Translations under genes and position numbers: made by a program
Assembly: GCA_020637895.1 (NCBI GenBank)
Contig: JACKJP010000003.1
Coordinates: 248,001-312,000 of the forward strand
Length of the DNA stretch: 64,000 nt
Direction of reading: 5' to 3'
DNA from: Rhodobiaceae bacterium
Lineage (GTDB): Bacteria; Pseudomonadota; Alphaproteobacteria; Rhizobiales; Tepidamorphaceae
Part shown: piece after piece, positions 59,763 to 64,000 of the stretch
Layout of the letters: each line of letters starts with the position of its first letter
Numbering within the stretch: the first letter of the stretch is position 1
Notes under the pieces: model-generated
The model's input: the letters and a program-made list of their open reading frames with translations, nothing else
Told to the model about the DNA's origin: nothing
Database searches by the model: none

Positions 59763-60155
59763 ATGCCTGCATATATCGGCCGCGAGGTCGCATTCACCTG
59801 GAACGATGAAGAGATTCCGGGTGTTCAGGAGAAGAACGTGTCCTGCAATGGGGAGCCGATCGATGTTAGCGCCGACGAATCCGCCGGCTGGCGCGAGCTT
59901 CTCGACACGGACGGCGAGAGTGCTGTCTCCATCTCGCTCACCGGCGTCACCAAATCCACGCAACTTAAGGCGGACTGGTTCGCTGGTACGCGGACCCGCG
60001 ACGTAGAGCTTACCTATCCCGACGGTGGAGTCCTCTCCGGCTCCTTCCGGATGGTAAGTTTTCAGCAAGGGATGGGCTACAAGGCTGGCGTGACGTTTCA
60101 GGCTGAGCTCCAGTCGACGGGCGCGGTCATCTACACGGCTCCGTCGGGGTCCTGA
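59763..60155 (+). CDS. Major tail tube protein
   Basis: A 130-residue beta-rich protein (IGREVAFTWNDEEIPGVQEKNVSCNGEPID, TGVTKSTQLKADWF, VTFQAELQSTGAVIYTAP). Position before the tail chaperone and the tape measure supports tail tube. Expected to form stacked hexamers. Confidence 0.85.
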   Translation: MPAYIGREVAFTWNDEEIPGVQEKNVSCNGEPIDVSADESAGWRELLDTDGESAVSISLTGVTKSTQLKADWFAGTRTRDVELTYPDGGVLSGSFRMVSFQQGMGYKAGVTFQAELQSTGAVIYTAPSGS

Positions 60156-60158
60156 TCG

Positions 60159-60724
60159 ATGTCGATTTTCGAAGATTTCAGCTTTGAGTGGGCCGGCAGA
60201 AAACACGTCATTCCTGCCGACAGGATCCTGAAGGCCATCGCGGTCGTCGAACAGCATCTGACGCTGCACGAGATTTCCGTGATGATGGGGCAGCGGAAGA
60301 CCGTTCGGCAAGCGCAACTTGCCGCCGCCTATGGCGCACTGCTGCGTTTCGTCGGCGAGGATGTCACCGACGAAGATGTGTACGGCAACTTCTTTGCCGG
60401 CAGGAACAGCTCGGCCGCGATGGTTTCCGGCCTGTTGGGCCTGCAAAAGCTGATGGTGCCACCTCCCTCCTACATGGAGGCGAAAGAAAACACGTCAAAA
60501 AAGTCGGAACCGACGGAGACGGCGGATTCGTCGAAGGCGCCTTCAAAGCGGCTTGCCGACCTCGAGAACTCGGCGGCTGGGGATTGAGGCCTGCTGAATT
60601 CTGGGCCCTTACGCCGACGGAGTTCTGGTGGCTGGTCGAGGCCAACCGTCCTGTCAAAATGTACTTCGACATGACCGAGACCGAGGTTGCGGCGATTTAC
60701 GCCAAGGCCTATCCGGAAGGATGA
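60159..60724 (+). CDS. Tail assembly chaperone, G-GT fusion by -1 frameshift
   Basis: The 0-frame product (60159-60587, 142 residues: FEDFSFEWAGRKHVIPADRILKAIAVVEQHL...) is the gpG-like chaperone. A slippery A-AAA-AAG at 60497-60503 lets a share of ribosomes move to the -1 frame, which continues (GGFVEGAFKAAC, GLRPAEFWALTPTEFWWLVEANRPVKMY) to the stop at 60722-60724. This makes the GT protein used with the tape measure. Both products should be annotated. Confidence 0.87.
60497..60503 (+). promoter_or_regulatory. Programmed -1 frameshift slippery site
   Basis: A AAA AAG in the frame of the chaperone (codons tcA AAA AAG). After slippage the T-part is read without any stop until 60722. GC-rich sequence with stem potential follows. 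Confidence 0.85.
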
Positions 60725-60729
60725 TCTGA

Positions 60730-62598
60730 ATGGCACAGGCAGTGATCGGTGCGCTGCGCGTCAATCTGGGACTGGACTCGGCGCAGTTTGAGGACGGTCT
60801 CAAGAAGAGTGGGACGCGGCTGAAAAGCTTCGAGCAGGCGCTTACGCGCTCGGCTCAGGTGGTTGGGGCGCTGGGTGTAGCCGCTGCCGCCGCTGGCGCA
60901 GCCGTAACGGTCAGCCTGACCAAAGCCTCCATGGAGACGATCGACGCGCAGTCGAAGATGGCGGCGCGTGTCGGGGCGTCTGTGAAGGCAATCCAGACGC
61001 TTGAGCAGGCGGCAGGTCTGGCAGGCGTTTCGAACGAGGCGATGGTCAAATCCATCGAGAAGCTGAACGAGAAGCTCGGCGAGGCGGAGCGCAAGGCGGC
61101 GGGGCCAACGGCCGAGGCGATCGCGCGCCTCGGACTGTCGCTTGAAGAACTCACGAAAGCCGACGCGGACGAGCGGCTGGGCAAGATCGCCGACAGGATG
61201 GTCGAACTCGGCTACACGACGCAGCAGCAGGCCGACACGCTTCGGCAGTTCGGTATCCGCAATCAGGAGGTCGTCAACCTGCTGCAGGGTGGTTCGGCCG
61301 CATTGCAGGCCGCCCGCAAGGATGTCGAGGATTTCGGCATCGCCGTGAGTGACATCGATGCAGCCAAGATCGAGGCCGCAAACGACGCTATGTCGCGGAT
61401 CGGACTGGCGACCAAGGGAATCGGCAATCAGCTGGCGGTTGAGCTTGCGCCGCTGATCCAGGGCATCGCGGAACTCTTCACCGATGCGGCGCGCGGCGGC
61501 GTCAATTTTGGGGAGATCACATCAGAGGCTGTGTCCTGGGTGGTCCGGGCGATCGGATTCCTCGCCGACGAAGTGCGAAAAACCGAGATTTTCTTTCAGG
61601 AACTGAACGTTGCCGGATACCGGCTGACAGCGACCTTTGCCGAAGTGATCGCTGCCGTCACCGGCACATCTGATGCTGCCGACAGGGCCAAACAGGCAAC
61701 CGGCGCTCTGAACCGTGCGCTTGCAGACCTGCACGATCTCAACACGCAGGATATGCCCTCGGACGCCATCGACGCATGGGTTGCGGACGTACGAAAGAGG
61801 GCCGATGAGGCGGCGCAGGCAGTGATGGACGCGCGGGCCAAGATGACAGGCGATGCGACATTCGCCGGCTCTGATGCAAAGGACGATCCCCGCGCGGAAG
61901 CGGAACGGCAGCGTCTGGCGTCCCAACTTGAAATGCTGAAATTCTCGCTGGCGAGCGAGGAAGAAGCTGAGAATATGAGCTACGAACAGCGGCTCAAAGA
62001 TCTCGCGACTTTTCGCGAGACCGAGATGCTAACGCAGGCTGCGTACGACGATCTGGAAGCCCGCGCCAAGCAGGAGCATGAGGACCGTCTGACAGAAATC
62101 ACGCAGCGGGCCATCGACATGGAGTTGCGCGCCCGCGCCGACATGATCAACCGGGTTTCCGGCCTGATGGGTGAACTCGGCTCCGCCCTGCAGGCGGCCG
62201 GCGAGAAGAACTTCAACGTGGTGAAGGGAATTTCGATCGCTCAAGCTGTACTAAAAGGCTATGAGGCGGTCGTTTCCAGTTATGCGGCGGGCTCTGCAAT
62301 TGGCGGTCCACCCGTCGGTCTCGCCTATGCGGCGATCGCGGCTGCAACGACGGCCGCTCAGATTGCCCAGATTGCAGCAACGCAGCCAAGCAGTCGCGGC
62401 ACGAGCGGCTTTTCGGGCGGGGGCGGGGGCGCTGGCCGGGCCGCTGGTGCAGCGGCATCGACCGCGGGCGCCGAAGGCCGCTCCATCTATATCGAAGGGC
62501 TCGACGCCAGCCATCTCTATAGCGGCGATGCGGTTCGGACGCTGGTCGACAAGCTGATCGAATTCCAGGCCGATGGCGGCAAGCTGGTGCTGGCTTAG
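60730..62598 (+). CDS. Tape measure protein
   Basis: A 622-residue protein: start IGALRVNLGLDSAQFEDGLKKS is the common tape measure opening, followed by long coiled coils (EKLNEKLGEAERKAAGPTAEAI...), hydrophobic stretches (VVGALGVAAAAAGAAVTV; AIGGPPVGLAYAAIAAATTAAQIAQI) and a Gly-rich tail. Length sets tail length, here on the short side for a siphovirus. Confidence 0.9.
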   Translation: MAQAVIGALRVNLGLDSAQFEDGLKKSGTRLKSFEQALTRSAQVVGALGVAAAAAGAAVTVSLTKASMETIDAQSKMAARVGASVKAIQTLEQAAGLAGVSNEAMVKSIEKLNEKLGEAERKAAGPTAEAIARLGLSLEELTKADADERLGKIADRMVELGYTTQQQADTLRQFGIRNQEVVNLLQGGSAALQAARKDVEDFGIAVSDIDAAKIEAANDAMSRIGLATKGIGNQLAVELAPLIQGIAELFTDAARGGVNFGEITSEAVSWVVRAIGFLADEVRKTEIFFQELNVAGYRLTATFAEVIAAVTGTSDAADRAKQATGALNRALADLHDLNTQDMPSDAIDAWVADVRKRADEAAQAVMDARAKMTGDATFAGSDAKDDPRAEAERQRLASQLEMLKFSLASEEEAENMSYEQRLKDLATFRETEMLTQAAYDDLEARAKQEHEDRLTEITQRAIDMELRARADMINRVSGLMGELGSALQAAGEKNFNVVKGISIAQAVLKGYEAVVSSYAAGSAIGGPPVGLAYAAIAAATTAAQIAQIAATQPSSRGTSGFSGGGGGAGRAAGAAASTAGAEGRSIYIEGLDASHLYSGDAVRTLVDKLIEFQADGGKLVLA

Positions 62599-62613
62599 AG
62601 GCAGTCTGACTTC

Positions 62614-63444
62614 ATGATCGTTCTTTCGCGCGCGCTCGTCCTGTCGCCGCCGGCGGCGGCGTTCGGCCTCAACAATCCCATCCTCGGCTGGCAGAACCGG
62701 CTGACGACGGGCAATGTGGCGGCCGACAGCGAGGCCACCGGGTATCCGGTGACGAATGTTGCCAATGGCTCGACGTCGCCGCTGCAGCAGTGGCGATCGG
62801 GCACCACGGCCGCGCAATATGTCACCGTCGCGCTCGATGAGGTCTACACGCTCGATTATGTCGGCCTCGCCGGGCACAATCTCGGGACGGCCGGGGTGGC
62901 GGTCGCGGTCGAGGGCCATAACGAGCCCGAAGCGGAGACGCCGACCTGGGTAGAACTAGTCGAGGAATTCCTGCCCGCTGACGATACGCCTCTGATCCTG
63001 CGCTTCACGGCGGCATCCTATGCCGCGATCCGGGTCAAGTTCTCGGCCGGGGACGCCGCGCCGCGCGCTGCCGTGATCCATGTCGGCAAGCTGCTGGTGA
63101 TGCCGCGCCGGGTCTATGTCGGGCACACGCCCCTGCCGATGGGCCGGCAGACGACCGTTGTTACCGGCATGAGCGAGCAGGGCAACTATCTGGGCCGCAT
63201 CGTCACTGGCTCGCAGCGCGCCAGCGACGTCAACTTCCTGCATCTCGATCCGGCCTGGTACCGAACCTATTTCGAGCCTTTCGCCAGGCAGGCGATCGAG
63301 ACGCCGTTCTTCTGGGCGTGGCGCCCTGAAGCCTACCCGCTGGAAAGCGGCTATGCCTGGCTGACGAATGACGCGGTGCCGAGCAACCAGCTGGGCAACG
63401 GCATGATGCAGGTCTCGCTCAGCATGTCGGGGATTGCTGTATAA
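62614..63444 (+). CDS. Phage tail protein (distal-tail position)
   Basis: A 276-residue beta-rich protein: YPVTNVANGSTSPLQQWRSGTTAAQYVTVALD (discoidin-like start), LDYVGLAGHNLG, then a C-terminal part (DPAWYRTYFEPFARQAIETPFFWAWRPEAYPLESGYAWLTND). Position behind the tape measure suggests a distal tail or baseplate part. No family name is certain. Confidence 0.72.
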   Translation: MIVLSRALVLSPPAAAFGLNNPILGWQNRLTTGNVAADSEATGYPVTNVANGSTSPLQQWRSGTTAAQYVTVALDEVYTLDYVGLAGHNLGTAGVAVAVEGHNEPEAETPTWVELVEEFLPADDTPLILRFTAASYAAIRVKFSAGDAAPRAAVIHVGKLLVMPRRVYVGHTPLPMGRQTTVVTGMSEQGNYLGRIVTGSQRASDVNFLHLDPAWYRTYFEPFARQAIETPFFWAWRPEAYPLESGYAWLTNDAVPSNQLGNGMMQVSLSMSGIAV

Positions 63445-63453
63445 GTGAGCGCG

Positions 63454-64000
63454 ATGACGGGAAGACGCCCTAACAATGCGGGTCCACAGACGGAGAAGCA
63501 CTGCCCGGTTTGTCGGCAGGTCAAGCCGCGCGCATCTTTTGGCCTTCGCAAGAATGGCCGCACGCTGCAATCATATTGTAGCGAGTGCATGAATGCGAAC
63601 GGCCGCAAATGGGCGCGCGAGAATCGCGGGCGAGCCACGGCCAAAAGTCGAGCGTGGCGCAAATGCAACCGAGAGCAGGTGCGGGATGCCGCCTCGGCCT
63701 GGCGGGCGCAAAACCCGGAGAAAACGCGGGCCTACAGCAAGCGGTACTATTCAAAGAATGCTCCGGAGATCCGGTCGAAGAGCAAGGCTTTCAAATCGGC
63801 CAACAGAGCATTGGTGCGGAGCTACGAGAATACGCGGCGCGCAACCAATACCAATGTCAGACTTGCTCATGTTTTACGCTCGCGGCTGCATGATGCGCTG
63901 CGGCGCGGTCCCAAGCGAGGGTCGGCCGTCAGCTTGTTAGGCTGCACCATTGACGAGGCACTGAGCCATATCGAGGCGCTTTTTCAACCAGGCATGTCTT
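63454..64000 (+). CDS. HNH-like endonuclease, partial at window end
   Basis: The frame runs from ATG 63454 (or GTG 63445) to the window edge without a stop. Cys knuckles CPVCRQVKPRASFG and YCSECMNANGRKW, then Arg/Lys-rich helical repeats (NPEKTRAYSKRYYSKNAPE), and LRSRLHDALRRGPKRGSAVSLLGCTIDEALSHIEALFQPGMS, the pattern that precedes the WHIDH nuclease core of phage HNH proteins. The catalytic part is beyond the edge. It interrupts the tail gene series, as homing endonucleases do. Confidence 0.75.
   Translation, partial: MTGRRPNNAGPQTEKHCPVCRQVKPRASFGLRKNGRTLQSYCSECMNANGRKWARENRGRATAKSRAWRKCNREQVRDAASAWRAQNPEKTRAYSKRYYSKNAPEIRSKSKAFKSANRALVRSYENTRRATNTNVRLAHVLRSRLHDALRRGPKRGSAVSLLGCTIDEALSHIEALFQPGMS

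Overview
The window is GC-rich alphaproteobacterial DNA, most likely from the order Hyphomicrobiales (Rhizobiales). Evidence for this is the Usg-like protein, a DUF6867 protein inside a liv operon, an Anbu peptidase operon, aerobic CO-dehydrogenase-type accessory genes, and GapR and GcrA-like proteins in the phage part. Genus cannot be named from the sequence alone. No insertion sequence, CRISPR array or rRNA was seen.

Host chromosome, 1-31,268. It opens with the tail of an aminotransferase and a P1-family peptidase. A complete leftward branched-chain amino-acid ABC operon follows (livH-livM-livG-livF-DUF6867-livK, 6,853-1,296). A rightward molybdenum hydroxylase cluster (7,074-13,740) has coxG-, coxS-, coxM-, coxD- and coxE-like genes, two XdhC genes and a MoeA/MobA-like fusion. 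The catalytic large subunit gene is absent: coxS and coxM are only 10 bases apart. Next come usg, a CueR-type regulator, the four-gene Anbu operon (ATP-grasp, alpha-E, transglutaminase, Anbu), and an ArsR / small Cys-rich protein / MFS operon with inverted-repeat operators. A NEW3-domain protein with its ABC exporter, radC, map, sfsA, a CinA-like protein, gpt, an SLC13 transporter and a TPR-sulfotransferase complete this part.

Prophage, from tRNA-Leu(UAA) at 31,269 to beyond the right edge. A DUF6538-type tyrosine integrase lies next to the tRNA gene. A leftward early operon (37,415-32,827) and a lipoprotein/S24-repressor pair (38,619-37,524) face a rightward operon that starts with a Cro-like gene. 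Five copies of a 13-bp semi-palindrome sit in the two promoter regions and probably bind the repressor. The rightward early region carries GapR, GcrA-like and other HTH proteins, a DNA methyltransferase gene split by an antisense HNH homing-endonuclease ORF, a second methyltransferase-like gene, an inserted RelE-type toxin-antitoxin pair, a replication-type protein with internal iterons, and a NusG-like protein followed by a strong terminator. The late region is an HK97-like siphovirus set: HNH, TerS, TerL, portal, protease, capsid, connectors, tail tube, frameshifted tail chaperone, tape measure and a tail protein. Three glycan-type genes are inserted in the head-tail section.

The most unusual feature is a family of about 50-bp GC-rich palindromic elements: 14 complete and several partial copies between 34.5 and 48.7 kb of the prophage, and none seen elsewhere. 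Outer arms are conserved (TGCCCC / GGGGNCCC), the adjacent 4-bp stem segment differs between copies but stays complementary, and most copies lie inside genes as stop-free, in-frame insertions in either orientation and several reading frames.
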